A stretch of 64,000 nt of DNA from DAOMFB01 sp963801475 (GCA_963801475.1 CAWDEX010000001.1:2046001-2110000); one strand, 5' to 3'; counted from the stretch's first letter, positions 1-8,870 are shown. A program made the numbers and translations. Notes: a model not told the origin generated them from the sequence alone.

Positions 1-1468
1 CCGTGAGGGTGGCCCGGTTCCGCGTCGACTCCATCCGGTCCATGAGCCACTGCTTCTGGACCGGATCGGCGTTGTACATGAACTCGGCGCCGACCTTCCC
101 GCAGTAGGTCTGGCGGAGGATCTCGAGGATTTCGCGCAGCGTCGCCTGCTGGGTGCCGCCGAGGCCGCTCGTCGCGAACGGCCGGTCGAGGTCCCACATC
201 GTGAAGCCGTAGCTGTGCGGGTCGAGGTCCGGGTGGTACGGCACGTCCTCGCCGCCCCCGAGCGGGTCGAGATTCGCCACGAGGTGGCCGCGGACCCGGT
301 AGGCGTTGATGAGGGCGCCGACGCGCGCCTGCTTCTCGACGGCCTCCATGTTCCGGCCGCTCCCCGCGAAGAACGGCGGGTTCAGGTCCTTCTCGAAGCG
401 GACGGGCCTGTAAGGCACTTTCAGGTCGTGGAAGATCCGCTCGTAGAAGCTGTCGCCCCCGAGGAGCAGCATCTCGAGCGTGGCGAGGAACTGTCCCGAC
501 TCGGCCCCCTGGATGATCCGGTGGTCGTAGGTCGAGGAGACGTTCATGACGCGCGAGATGCCGATCGCCGACAGGACCTCGTCGGGCATCGACGCGAACT
601 CGGCCGGGTAGTCCATCGCCCCGGTCGCCACGATCGTTCCCTGCCCCGGCATCAGGCGCGGAGCCGAGGCGGTCGTCCCGACGGTCCCGGGGTTCGTCAG
701 GGAGATCGTCGTCCCGGCGAACGCGTCGGGCGCGAGCTGCCCCGTACGCGCTTTCGTCACCGTCGTGTCGAAGGCCTCGAGGAGCTGCTCGAACGTCAGG
801 GACCCGGCGCCTTTGATGTTCGGAACGAGCAGGGTCCGGGTCCCGTCCTTCTTCGCCACGTCGATGGCGATCCCGATGTTCACCGCCTTGCGGCGGATCC
901 GGACCGGCTTGCCCTCCGCCTCGGCGTATGCGTCGTTCATTCCCGGGTGCTTCTCGAGGGCTCGGAGGATTCCCCAGACGACGAAATGCGTGAATGAGAC
1001 CTTCGATTTTCCGAGCACTTCGCGGTGCCGGTTCAGGATCCGCCTGTTCTCCTCCATCGTCTTGGCCGCGATCAGGCGGTTCGACGTGGCGGTCGGGACG
1101 GCCAGGGACGCGTCCATGTTCTTCGCGACGACGGCCGCGCCCCCGGTGAGCGGGACGGCCTCGCCCTCGGGGATCGGCGCCGGGCCGGCCGCGGCCGGAC
1201 GGGGCGTGGCCGCCGGCGCGCCGGGCGCCGCCGCAGGGGTCGGGCTCGGCGCGGGCGGGGCGGCGGATACCGTCGCCGTGAAGGCGCTCCGCGCCTCGAG
1301 GCGTCCGGCGGCCACCGCCTCGGCGGCCTCAAACGCGCGGCGCCAGCCCTCCTCCACCGACGCAGGGTTCAGGCGGTAGCTGGCATAGAACTCGAGGGCG
1401 AGTCCGGCGTTGGCGCCGAACTCCTCCGCGAGGGCGTTCACGACGGACGGGTGGGCGTTCTGTCTCAT
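1..1468 (-). CDS. kgd: Multifunctional 2-oxoglutarate dehydrogenase (E2-E1 fusion), N-terminal part
   Basis: The gene runs off the left edge; 489 codons are visible, against about 1,200 for the family. After a short N-terminal segment (MRQNAHPSVVNALAEEFG) and an Ala/Pro linker comes a 2-oxoacid dehydrogenase E2 acyltransferase domain (about residues 115-340), with the catalytic motif STYDHRIIQGAESGQFL. It then enters the start of the E1o thiamine-diphosphate part (ARVGALINAYRVRGHLVANLDPLG). No lipoyl domain precedes the E2 domain, as in actinobacterial Kgd/OdhA. Such enzymes convert 2-oxoglutarate to succinyl-CoA in the TCA cycle, borrowing a lipoyl domain from pyruvate dehydrogenase. ATG at 1468 is preceded by a TAGAAT hexamer 16 nt upstream (1485-1490). 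Confidence 0.92.
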   Translation of the reverse strand, partial: MRQNAHPSVVNALAEEFGANAGLALEFYASYRLNPASVEEGWRRAFEAAEAVAAGRLEARSAFTATVSAAPPAPSPTPAAAPGAPAATPRPAAAGPAPIPEGEAVPLTGGAAVVAKNMDASLAVPTATSNRLIAAKTMEENRRILNRHREVLGKSKVSFTHFVVWGILRALEKHPGMNDAYAEAEGKPVRIRRKAVNIGIAIDVAKKDGTRTLLVPNIKGAGSLTFEQLLEAFDTTVTKARTGQLAPDAFAGTTISLTNPGTVGTTASAPRLMPGQGTIVATGAMDYPAEFASMPDEVLSAIGISRVMNVSSTYDHRIIQGAESGQFLATLEMLLLGGDSFYERIFHDLKVPYRPVRFEKDLNPPFFAGSGRNMEAVEKQARVGALINAYRVRGHLVANLDPLGGGEDVPYHPDLDPHSYGFTMWDLDRPFATSGLGGTQQATLREILEILRQTYCGKVGAEFMYNADPVQKQWLMDRMESTRNRATLT

Positions 1469-1498
1469 CGCTCTGGGGCGCGAGATTCTACCTTCCGT

Positions 1499-2491
1499 TC
1501 AGCTCGTCACGTCCCGGCGGCCGAAGAGGACGAAGGCGGACGCCGTCGCCGCGAGCGCCCAGGCCGCGAGGACCCAGGCGCAGAAGGCGAGCGTCATCCC
1601 CGGATAGGGCGTCGGCATGCCGGAGTAGTACTCGGGCATCGGAAGGCAGGAAACGAAGAACCACTTCGCCCCCTCCCATTCCGAGGCCACGCGCGACAGG
1701 ATCGTCCCGCCGATCAGCGTCGCCATCATCGTCCCCATCGCCGCCGCCGTGGAACGGAAGACGACCGACAGCAGCATCGTCACGGCCCCGACCGCGAGGG
1801 CGGAGTACCAGGCGAGCCCCCACGCGGCGAAGGCGTCCTGCCAGAGGGTGAGGACGCGGACGCCGGAGATGTCGAAGCCGGCTTCGGAGAGCCTGAAGCC
1901 GGTCACCACGGGGGCGTCCCACCCTTTCCAGCCGAAGGCGATTCCCGCGATCGCCCACGAGAGGACGGCCGCGAGGAGAAGCGTCAGGGTCGTGAAGAGG
2001 ACCATGACGACGTATTTCGAAAGGAGGACCTTCCAGCGGGCCACGGGGCGCGTCAGGAGGAGCGTCATCGTCCCCTCGGAAAACTCGGAGGAGACGAGGT
2101 CGGCGCCGAGAACGGCGACGAGGAGCGGCAGGAGGAGGACCGACCCCAGCCCGGCGAAGCCTCGCGAGAAGACCGGTCCGGTCACCGACTCCGGGTCGAT
2201 CCCCTTCTCGAGGTGGTACTTCAGCCGCCCCACTTCGAAGCGCGACCAGCGGACCCAGCTGTCGGGCATGTTGCGCGGCTGGGAGAGGCGCCGCTCCATC
2301 TGGGCGACCCGCGCCTCGACACGGGTCCGCCAGTTCGCCGAAGCCGGGTCCTTCTCGTGGCTGCGGCGCTGGCGCGCCTGGCCGAAGACGACCACCGACA
2401 GGAGGACGGCGAGGACGAGAAGCACCACGCGGAAGCGCTTCCGCCGGAGGATCTTGAGGGTCTCGTTCTCGACGAGCCCGGCCAGCCTCAT
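1499..2491 (-). CDS. ABC-2 type transporter permease
   Basis: 330 residues. A positively charged N-terminus (MRLAGLVENETLKILRRKRF) leads into a first membrane helix; an extracytoplasmic stretch follows, then about five more hydrophobic helices in the C-terminal two thirds. The segment SSEFSEGTMTLLLTRPV is typical of ABC-2 permeases of the NatB/CcmB-like type. The start ATG at 2491 overlaps the stop of the ATPase gene by 4 bases, so the two are translationally coupled and form one exporter. The substrate cannot be read from the sequence. Confidence 0.88.
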   Translation of the reverse strand: MRLAGLVENETLKILRRKRFRVVLLVLAVLLSVVVFGQARQRRSHEKDPASANWRTRVEARVAQMERRLSQPRNMPDSWVRWSRFEVGRLKYHLEKGIDPESVTGPVFSRGFAGLGSVLLLPLLVAVLGADLVSSEFSEGTMTLLLTRPVARWKVLLSKYVVMVLFTTLTLLLAAVLSWAIAGIAFGWKGWDAPVVTGFRLSEAGFDISGVRVLTLWQDAFAAWGLAWYSALAVGAVTMLLSVVFRSTAAAMGTMMATLIGGTILSRVASEWEGAKWFFVSCLPMPEYYSGMPTPYPGMTLAFCAWVLAAWALAATASAFVLFGRRDVTS

Positions 2492-3234
2492 ACCGTCTCC
2501 CCCGAGGTCCTCTCCAGGAAGAGGTCCTCGAGCGAGCGCGCCCCGTTCTCCGTCAGCTCCGCGAGCGTCCCCTTGGCCAGGGTCCGGCCGCGGTGGACGA
2601 TGGCGATCCGGTCGGCCGTCCGCTCCACCTCCGAGAGGATGTGGCTCGAGACGAAGACCGCAAGACCTCTTTCGTCGGCGAGGTGCCGGATCAGCTCCCG
2701 CATCTCGCGAATTCCGGCCGGGTCGAGCCCGTTCGTCGGCTCGTCGAGGATCAGGACGGCCGGGTCGCCGAGAAGCGCCTGCGCGATCCCGATCCGCTGC
2801 CGCATTCCGAGCGAGTAGGTCCGGACGGGATCGTCGAGCCGTCCGGTCATCCGGACGAGCTCCGCCAGCTCCGCGATCCGGCCCCACGCGCCGTCCCCCA
2901 GCATCCGCGCGAAGTGCTCGAGGTTCTCGCGGCCGGTCAGGAACCGGTAGAGATCGGGCGTCTCGACGATGCAGCCCACGCGGCGCATCGCCGCCTCGAA
3001 CTCCCGCTGAACGTCGTGCCCGTCGATGACGACGCGCCCGCGGGTCGGCTTCACGAGGCCGACGAGCATCCGGATCGTCGTCGTCTTCCCGGCGCCGTTC
3101 GGCCCGAGGAAGCCGAAGACCTCGCCCCGGTGGAGGGCGAACGTCGCGTCCGTCACGACCTCGCGGTCACCGTACCGTTTCGCCAGCCCCTCGGCCGACA
3201 GGACCACGCCGCCTCCGGCCGGAGCCTCCGTCAT
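2488..3234 (-). CDS. ABC transporter ATP-binding protein
   Basis: 248 residues, the usual length of a single-domain ABC-2 ATPase. Walker A is GPNGAGKTT (about residues 44-52), the signature is YSLGMRQRIGIAQALL and Walker B is AVLILDEPTNGLD, followed by the switch histidine in SSHILSEVE. It drives the membrane partner encoded immediately downstream. The start is ATG at 3234, 35 bp from the divergent SGNH hydrolase start, so the short gap must carry both promoters. A TAAAAC hexamer lies 6 nt before the ATG, a weak leaderless-type -10. Confidence 0.93.
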   Translation of the reverse strand: MTEAPAGGGVVLSAEGLAKRYGDREVVTDATFALHRGEVFGFLGPNGAGKTTTIRMLVGLVKPTRGRVVIDGHDVQREFEAAMRRVGCIVETPDLYRFLTGRENLEHFARMLGDGAWGRIAELAELVRMTGRLDDPVRTYSLGMRQRIGIAQALLGDPAVLILDEPTNGLDPAGIREMRELIRHLADERGLAVFVSSHILSEVERTADRIAIVHRGRTLAKGTLAELTENGARSLEDLFLERTSGETV

Positions 3235-3269
3235 GCCCCTGTTTTACGCCATCGGCGAGAATCCGGTTC

Positions 3270-4085
3270 GTGCGACGGCTCTTTCTCTGGTTCGTGCCCG
3301 CCGGCATCGCCGTGGCGATGGCCCTGGTCTTCGCGGCCGGGTTCGCGGCCTCTCTCTCGGGCCGGCTCGGCGTCCCGGCCGCCGAAGCGGTCCTGCCGAC
3401 CCCCACGCCGGCTCCCTCCGCCCCGGCCGGCTCGCTCCTCGTCGTGGCTCTCGGCGATTCGATGACCCGCGGCGCCGGCGACACGGCCGGCGGCTATCCG
3501 GAACGGGTGGCCAGGGCGCTCCGAAAGACCGGGCGAAGCGTCATCGTCGAGAACCTCGCGGTGGACGGCTTCCGGACCGCCGACCTTCTCAGGAAGCTGG
3601 CGGAGCCGGGCGTCAGAGATCGCATCGCCGCCGCCGACCTGATCCTCCTGTCGATCTCCGGAAACGACCTGACGCGCGCCCTCCCCGGGGGACCGGGGGC
3701 CGAGGGCGAACGCGCGGCCCCGGCGGTCCTCGCCCGCGTGGAGGCCGATGTCGGCGCGGCGCTCACGGCGCTTCGGGAAGCCAATCCGAAGGCTCCCGTC
3801 CGGCTTCTCGGGCTCTACAACCCCTTCTCCGAGGCGATCGGCGACCGCCGGCTGGCCCGGCAGGCCCTCCTCGCGTCGAACATGGCCCTCGAGCGGGCCG
3901 CCCTCGGCGTCGAGGGAGCCCTCGTCGTCCCGGTGGCGGACCTCTTCGACGGACGGCCGGACCGTCTCGCGGCCGACCGGTTCCACCCGGGCCCCTCGGG
4001 CTACGACGAGATTGCCGCCCGCGTCCTCTCCACCCTTCCTGCGGCCGCATCCGGCCCCGCATCTGGGCGACAATCCCCCCCATGA
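3270..4085 (+). CDS. Secreted or membrane-anchored SGNH/GDSL hydrolase
   Basis: 271 residues, GTG start. A hydrophobic N-terminus (about residues 5-30) and a Pro/Thr/Ala spacer precede an SGNH fold: block I ALGDSMTRGAGD with the nucleophile Ser near residue 64, block III SISGNDL, and block V DRFHPGPSGYDEIA with the catalytic Asp/His pair. The family hydrolyses esters of lipids or acylated sugars, and this protein probably acts outside the cytoplasm. Its stop overlaps the pantothenate kinase ATG (ATGA). The specific substrate is unknown. Confidence 0.85.
   Translation: MRRLFLWFVPAGIAVAMALVFAAGFAASLSGRLGVPAAEAVLPTPTPAPSAPAGSLLVVALGDSMTRGAGDTAGGYPERVARALRKTGRSVIVENLAVDGFRTADLLRKLAEPGVRDRIAAADLILLSISGNDLTRALPGGPGAEGERAAPAVLARVEADVGAALTALREANPKAPVRLLGLYNPFSEAIGDRRLARQALLASNMALERAALGVEGALVVPVADLFDGRPDRLAADRFHPGPSGYDEIAARVLSTLPAAASGPASGRQSPP
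4069..4074 (+). promoter_or_regulatory. GACAAT -10-like element before the pantothenate kinase
   Basis: The hexamer GACAAT ends 7 nt before the ATG at 4082, the spacing expected for a leaderless transcript. No clear -35 was identified. It lies inside the end of the upstream coding region, so it could also be chance. Confidence 0.25.
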
Positions 4086-4939
4086 CGGAAGCGATCGTCT
4101 CCGGTGAGGAAGTCGGCCTCGACCTCGGCGCCACGCTGACGAAGGCCGTCCTGGTCGGATCCGGATCCTCGCTGGCCGACCTCCGGACATTCCTCTTCCC
4201 CAGCGGAGACCAGGCCTCGATCTCCGCGTTTCTCGCGAGCCGGCGGAGCCCTCTCGTGGCCGCGACAGGCGCGGGAGCCCGTCGCCTGGCAAAGCAGTTC
4301 ACGGGGGATGCGCCGGTCTTCATCGCGGACGAGTTCCCGGCGTGGGGTCTCGGCGAGGAAGCTCTCCTTTCGGGCGCCGACTTCGTCCCTTCCCGTCCCC
4401 ACCTCCTCGTGAGCCTCGGGACGGGGACCTCGATCCTCCGCGTCGAGAGTACCGGGACGGTCGTCCGCGTCGGCGGCACCGGGCTGGGCGGCGGAACGCT
4501 CCAGGGCTTCGGGCGCCTCCTCCTCGACGAGACGGACTACGACGCCCTGACCTCCCTCGCGGCGCGGGGAGACCGGCGAAAGGTGGACCTTCTCGTCCGC
4601 GACCTCTACAGCGCCGGGGAGATCCCGCTGTCGGGCGACCTGACGGCCGCGAACCTGGGCCGCGTCTCGTCCCGCGACCCGCGGGACCTCGCTCACGCCA
4701 TCGTCGGCCTCATCGGAGAGAACGTCGGGCTCCTCGCCGGGGCGCTCGCCCGTCGCGAGAACGGCGCGGCGCCCCTCGACGTCGTCTACGCCGGCTCCAC
4801 GCTCCGCGCCAACGCCGCTCTCCGGGACGTCCTCGCGTTCGTCAGCTCCCTCGTCGGCGTCACCGCCCGCTTCCTGCCCCACGGCGAGTTCGTCGGCGCC
4901 GTGGGGGCGCTCGTGGCGGCCCGACGCTTCCGCGGGTGA
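4082..4939 (+). CDS. coaW: Type II pantothenate kinase (eukaryote/Staphylococcus-like)
   Basis: 285 residues. The N-terminal phosphate loop is GLDLGATLTKAVLV. The signature SLGTGTSI and the acyl-CoA-site motif VGGTGLGGGTLQGFGRLL, then a C-terminal VYAGSTLRANAALR block, are those of type II PanK in the ASKHA fold. The enzyme phosphorylates pantothenate in the first step of CoA synthesis. It fits a panE gene at 46003 in the same window. The ATG overlaps the preceding stop by 4 bases, and its own stop overlaps the next GTG (GTGA), so three genes are coupled. Confidence 0.86.
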   Translation: MTEAIVSGEEVGLDLGATLTKAVLVGSGSSLADLRTFLFPSGDQASISAFLASRRSPLVAATGAGARRLAKQFTGDAPVFIADEFPAWGLGEEALLSGADFVPSRPHLLVSLGTGTSILRVESTGTVVRVGGTGLGGGTLQGFGRLLLDETDYDALTSLAARGDRRKVDLLVRDLYSAGEIPLSGDLTAANLGRVSSRDPRDLAHAIVGLIGENVGLLAGALARRENGAAPLDVVYAGSTLRANAALRDVLAFVSSLVGVTARFLPHGEFVGAVGALVAARRFRG

Positions 4940-5706
4940 TCCCCGTCGACCTCGAGGGCCGCGTGGCCCTCGTGACGGGCGCCTCCCGGGGCATCGGCGC
5001 GGCGGTCGCCGAGACCTTGGCCCGTGCGAACGCCCGCGTCGCCCTCCATTACGGCCGCTCCCACGAGGCGGCCCGGGTCGTGGCGGACCGGATCGCCGCG
5101 GCCGGCGCGCCGCGCCCCGCGCTCTTTTCCGCGGATCTGGAGGTCGAGGCTGAGCGTCGGCGCCTCTTCGGCGAGGTGGAGACGGCGCTCGGCGCCCCGC
5201 TCCTTCTCGTCAACAACGCCGCCGTCTTCGAGAGGAACCCGTTCGACGAGCCGGACGACGCGCTCTTTCTCCGGAAATGGCGCCGGACCCTGGCGATCAA
5301 CCTGGACGCCGCCGCGCACCTGACGCTCCTCGCCCTCCCGGCCATGCGACGGGCCCGCTTCGGTCGGATCGTGATGGTCTCCTCGCGCGCCGCCTTCCGC
5401 GGGGAGACCGACTGCGCCGACTACGCCGTCTCGAAGGCCGGGATGGTCAACCTGGCACGCTGCCTGGCCCGCGCCGAAGGGCCGCACGGCATCACGGCGA
5501 ACTCCGTCTGTCCGGGATGGGTCGCGACCGACATGGCGTCCGCCGACCTCGCCGTCCGGCGCGCCGAGATCGAGGGCGAGATCCCCCTCGGACGTGTCGC
5601 GAGCCCGGAGGAGATTGCCGGCGCCGTCCTCTGGTTCCTTTCCCCCCTCGGCGCGTACGCGAACGGGACGGCCCTCCCGCTGAACGGCGGCTCGTTCTTC
5701 CACTGA
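4936..5706 (+). CDS. Short-chain dehydrogenase/reductase (3-oxoacyl-reductase-like)
   Basis: 256 residues, GTG start inside the GTGA overlap with the kinase gene. The classical SDR features are all present: nucleotide-binding TGASRGIG near residues 12-19, NNAA, the catalytic Ser in MVSSRAA, and YAVSK for the Tyr/Lys pair. The C-terminal PEEIAGAVLWFLSP and NGTALPLNGG are typical of FabG-like NAD(P)H-dependent carbonyl reductases. The natural substrate cannot be assigned; neither neighbour points to fatty-acid synthesis. Confidence 0.85.
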   Translation: MIPVDLEGRVALVTGASRGIGAAVAETLARANARVALHYGRSHEAARVVADRIAAAGAPRPALFSADLEVEAERRRLFGEVETALGAPLLLVNNAAVFERNPFDEPDDALFLRKWRRTLAINLDAAAHLTLLALPAMRRARFGRIVMVSSRAAFRGETDCADYAVSKAGMVNLARCLARAEGPHGITANSVCPGWVATDMASADLAVRRAEIEGEIPLGRVASPEEIAGAVLWFLSPLGAYANGTALPLNGGSFFH

Positions 5707-5731
5707 GGCTGGTGTACAATCACCTGCTGAA

Positions 5732-6169
5732 ATGCGCCGGGTCGCTTTTCCTGCTTTAGTCGTCGTTCTGCTCGCCGCGCTGGTTTCTGCGCCGGCGATC
5801 GCGGACGATCAGGCGGCCGTGCCGACGGCTCAGCAGCCGGCCTCACTCCTCAAGGTCTTCAAGGCGTTCTCAGGCCTCACGTCGCTCCAGCTTCCCCGGC
5901 TTCCCTGGGCCGCGAAGCCCCCCTTGCAGCTGAAGATCCGCCAGCCGGGAGACGCCGACTCCGTCATCAGCCCGGGAGCGCAGACGCCCTCCCGCGAGGT
6001 GGCGCTGAAACCGGCATTCGAGATTAACGACATCCTCCTGAAGACCTACACGCCCGACGCGTTCGTCCTGCCCGGGGAGCGGCACCTCCGCACCGCGGGG
6101 GCCTTCAGCCCGCTCGACGAGCACGGCCGCCCGTACCAGTTCCGGCTCGGCGCGCGGCTCGTCTGGTAG
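5732..6169 (+). CDS. Small secreted protein of unknown function
   Basis: 145 residues. A clear signal peptide (MRRVAFPALVVVLLAALVSAPAIA) is followed by about 120 residues without a family I recognise. The last residues, PYQFRLGARLVW, alternate polar and hydrophobic residues and end in an aromatic, like the final strand of an outer-membrane beta-barrel. The TonB receptor in this window ends similarly with RYQLKWGARLSF. It may be an eroded remnant or an outer-membrane-associated protein. A TACAAT hexamer lies 11 nt before the ATG. Confidence 0.6.
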   Translation: MRRVAFPALVVVLLAALVSAPAIADDQAAVPTAQQPASLLKVFKAFSGLTSLQLPRLPWAAKPPLQLKIRQPGDADSVISPGAQTPSREVALKPAFEINDILLKTYTPDAFVLPGERHLRTAGAFSPLDEHGRPYQFRLGARLVW

Positions 6170-6216
6170 CGTTTCCGGAGCCGGCGGAACCCGCCGACGG
6201 GGATCGATGGCCCGGC

Positions 6217-6248
6217 CCGGGGGGGGCCGCGTCGGGTCGCCCCCCCGG
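6217..6248. terminator. GC-rich hairpin between convergent genes
   Basis: A 9-bp perfect stem (6217-6225 with 6240-6248) encloses a 14-nt loop between two convergent stops. It has no T-tract on either side, so it is only a candidate bidirectional terminator or RNA 3'-end stabiliser. Confidence 0.35.
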
Positions 6249-6263
6249 AAGGGCCCGGACGGA

Positions 6264-8573
6264 CTAGTTGTTGAGCGCCCCGGCGGAAATCCAGTTCCTG
6301 ATGAGGTTCTGCTGTGCGGTTGGTAGATTGCGGTGTCCGCTCGCGAGCTGGATTACGAGCGCGCTCCCGTCGGGGTTGAAAGGAATCACCCTGATTCCCC
6401 CGATGCACCCTGCCGGCACGTTCACGAGGTTGGAATAGGACTGTCCGGCGGTCAGATTCATCCCGCACGTCGGGGTCGAGCCGCCGTGACAGCTGGTGCA
6501 GAGGGGCGTGAAGATCGTGCTCTGAATCTGTGTCAGCGTGGGCGCTGACGGCGTCGGGGTCGGCGTTGGCGGCGGCGTGGTCGGGGTCGGCGTCGGCGGA
6601 GGAGGGGTCGGAGTTGCAGTCGGCGGAGGAGCCGTCGGAGTCCCTGTCGGTGGCGGCGTCGTCGGGGTCTGGGTCGGCGTCGATGCAGGCGGTGATGTCG
6701 GCGTCTGTGTCGGCGTGCTCGTCGGCGTAGCTCCCGGCGGCGAGGTGGGCGTAGACGTCGGGGTCGGCGTGGCCACCGGCCCACCCTCGACGGTGATCGT
6801 CCGGTGCGGCGGTTTCGGATCCGAGAGGCCACGCGAATCGGTGGCGGTGAAGGTCACGTTGTAGGTACCGGCCGTCGAGAAGGCGTGATTCCCGGGAACG
6901 AGGGCCGTCGAGGTGGTGCCGTCGTCGAAGTCCCAGAGCACCGTCACCATGTCCCCGTCTGGGTCCTTCGCCTTTCCGGCGAAGTACACCGGCTCGCCAG
7001 TGCTCACGGTGACGTCGTCCTCCGGAGAGAGGATGGTTCCGTGAGGCGGAAGATTGGCCCGGCCCTTCGGAACGATCTGTCCCCGGATCTCCCCCTGCGG
7101 GTGCGCCACGGTGTGGACGTTGACGTAGAGCTGGCCGCCCTCGAAGTCGGCGACGAACCCGGCCCAGTTGCCGGCCAGCGGCCCGACGAGGTCGGCAGGC
7201 CGGATCGTGCCGCTGGAGAGGAGCCCGTTGACAGTCCCGGTCGGCGTGGGCGAGTCGAAGAGGAAAGCCACGATCGGTCCGCTGACTCCCGGCGGTCCGA
7301 GGTGAATGTGGGCCTGCGTCACGCCGGTGATCTTCTTCACGGTCATGGCGAAGTCGAGCCGCGGCTCGCTGACTGCCGTGAATGCCGTCAGGGTGGAACG
7401 TGCCTTGACGTCTTCCTGATCGCCCTCATGTCCAGCTCCAACCAGAGCGAAGCAGGCCCGGCCCGACGCCCTGGTGTCGACCGGCGGCACGGAGTTCGCG
7501 CCGGTGAGCCGCACCTTCGCTCGAAGCACTCTCTCCTTGCCGACGCGGCTGTCCTTAGCGTCTTTCGATTCGTCTCCCGTCTCCTCATCGCCTCCGCACG
7601 GCGCCGAGGCGTTGGCGCGCGGCTGGGCCTGAAGGACCTCGCCGCTGGCGGGCGAAGTCCAGTAGACGGTTCCGTCGCTCGACACGGCGACGCCATACGG
7701 CTCCGGATCTCCCTCGTAGACCAGGGTCCGCTCCATCGTCTTCAGGTCAAGGACGCTGACCCGGTTCCGTCCGCCCGCGTCGCCGGCAAGCCCCGGCGTC
7801 GGAGACTCCGTGAACGCGAGCATCGTCCCCTGGGCGTCCACCGCGACGCCGACAGGCCGCTCGAGGCGCGAGAGGAGAACCTCGCTCCGACCATCCGGCC
7901 CGAGATGGAGGACCTCCCCATCCCTGGCGACCGTCCAGTAGACGTCGCCTCGCGGCCCCACGGCAACGGAAACCGCTTCGCCCTTGCTGCGGCTCAGCTC
8001 CGTGGGGGTCGAACCGTTCAGCAGTGAGAAGACCCCCGAGGCCGTGGAAGTACCTGCCATCGCCTCGGTGAAGAAGATCCGTCCCTGTCGATCCACGGCG
8101 ATCCCGCCCGGGCTCGTAAGACCTTCGAGGACCGGCTCAGGCCTCTGAGTCTCGGCGGTGAGCCGGAAGATCGCACCCGCGCTCCGGCTCGTCCAGTAAA
8201 GCCTGCCGTCCGGGCCGACGCTGATCTGCGTCGGAGCCGGTCGATCGGCGTAGACGAGACGCAACTCTCCCGTCTCCGGATCCAGAGTCGCCACGCTCCC
8301 CGCTTCGGACGGTGAGCCGTGACTCGCGCCCCAACCGATGACCAGGTTGCCCTCTCCGTCGATGGCGAGCCCTTCAGGCCTTCCCGGCGAGCGGGCCAGC
8401 ACCGTCACGAGAAAGTCGGACCGGCCGACGCGGCGTCTCACGACAGCCCGGGTGCCGTCCGCGCGTTCCGCAGATTCCACGACCCGGGAGGCGCCGCTGA
8501 GCCAGAAGACGGCGGGCAGGGCGAGCGCGAGCAATGTCGTTCCGAGGATCCGGCGATGACTCCGATGGCTCAT
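6264..8573 (-). CDS. Secreted beta-propeller/CHRD/PKD protein with C-terminal c-type heme domain
   Basis: 769 residues. After a signal anchor there is an NHL/SMP-30-like propeller (about 60-335; repeats such as PEGLAIDGEGNL, PGGIAVDRQGRI, PYGVAVSSDGTV). A CHRD domain follows (about 345-505, AHIHLGPPGVSGPIVAFLF), then a PKD domain (about 515-605, VLWDFDDGTTS) and a Pro/Thr-rich linker (605-690). The C-terminal domain has one CTSCH heme c motif near residue 693 and resembles planctomycete-type cytochrome domains. The protein is exported and probably cell-surface. I chose ATG at 8573 over GTG at 8579 because the AAGGAG site (8582-8587) is 8 nt from the ATG but only 2-3 from the GTG. Confidence 0.82.
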   Translation of the reverse strand: MSHRSHRRILGTTLLALALPAVFWLSGASRVVESAERADGTRAVVRRRVGRSDFLVTVLARSPGRPEGLAIDGEGNLVIGWGASHGSPSEAGSVATLDPETGELRLVYADRPAPTQISVGPDGRLYWTSRSAGAIFRLTAETQRPEPVLEGLTSPGGIAVDRQGRIFFTEAMAGTSTASGVFSLLNGSTPTELSRSKGEAVSVAVGPRGDVYWTVARDGEVLHLGPDGRSEVLLSRLERPVGVAVDAQGTMLAFTESPTPGLAGDAGGRNRVSVLDLKTMERTLVYEGDPEPYGVAVSSDGTVYWTSPASGEVLQAQPRANASAPCGGDEETGDESKDAKDSRVGKERVLRAKVRLTGANSVPPVDTRASGRACFALVGAGHEGDQEDVKARSTLTAFTAVSEPRLDFAMTVKKITGVTQAHIHLGPPGVSGPIVAFLFDSPTPTGTVNGLLSSGTIRPADLVGPLAGNWAGFVADFEGGQLYVNVHTVAHPQGEIRGQIVPKGRANLPPHGTILSPEDDVTVSTGEPVYFAGKAKDPDGDMVTVLWDFDDGTTSTALVPGNHAFSTAGTYNVTFTATDSRGLSDPKPPHRTITVEGGPVATPTPTSTPTSPPGATPTSTPTQTPTSPPASTPTQTPTTPPPTGTPTAPPPTATPTPPPPTPTPTTPPPTPTPTPSAPTLTQIQSTIFTPLCTSCHGGSTPTCGMNLTAGQSYSNLVNVPAGCIGGIRVIPFNPDGSALVIQLASGHRNLPTAQQNLIRNWISAGALNN
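6545..6775 (-). repeat. Low-complexity Pro/Thr codon repeat
   Basis: Imperfect tandem hexamers of the GTCGGC/GGCGTC type on the + strand encode a run of PTPT, TPPP and SPP units on the minus strand. It is the extended linker between the PKD and heme domains of the surrounding gene and is likely length-variable between strains. Confidence 0.75.
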
Positions 8574-8870
8574 GGGCACACTCCTTCAGGCAAAGTCGTC
8601 CTTAGGGTCCGTCCTAGACGACCTCCCCCTCCTCCAAGGCGCGACAACGGATCTGGCTCGCTCACGAGGAGTCACCGGTGCTGCGCTCTCGAGGCATATA
8701 TGCCCGGCAGCCACCGGAAAGATCGGTCAAGCGCCCGAATAAGCCGGAAGCGGTGACGTTCCGTTGGAAAGGGCGCGCGCCGGGTCACTTTCCCTCTGAG
8801 ACACGGGAGCGCGATCGCCTGAGGCCAACGATGCGTTCGGCTCGCACGATCCGGAGAGGACGGGTGAATC
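8574..8870. other. Divergent intergenic region
   Basis: About 300 bp separate the propeller/cytochrome gene (minus) from the sigma-like gene (plus). It holds the AAGGAG ribosome site of the minus gene at 8582-8587. I saw no convincing promoter pair, RNA gene or repeat here. Confidence 0.4.

Noticed and set aside
1025..2818. Open frame of 597 codons on the + strand
   Set aside because: Antisense to kgd and the ABC permease; low-complexity Arg/Gly protein.
6545..6775. CRISPR-like or satellite array
   Set aside because: The units are short, imperfect and in frame, encoding a Pro/Thr linker; there are no unique spacers.
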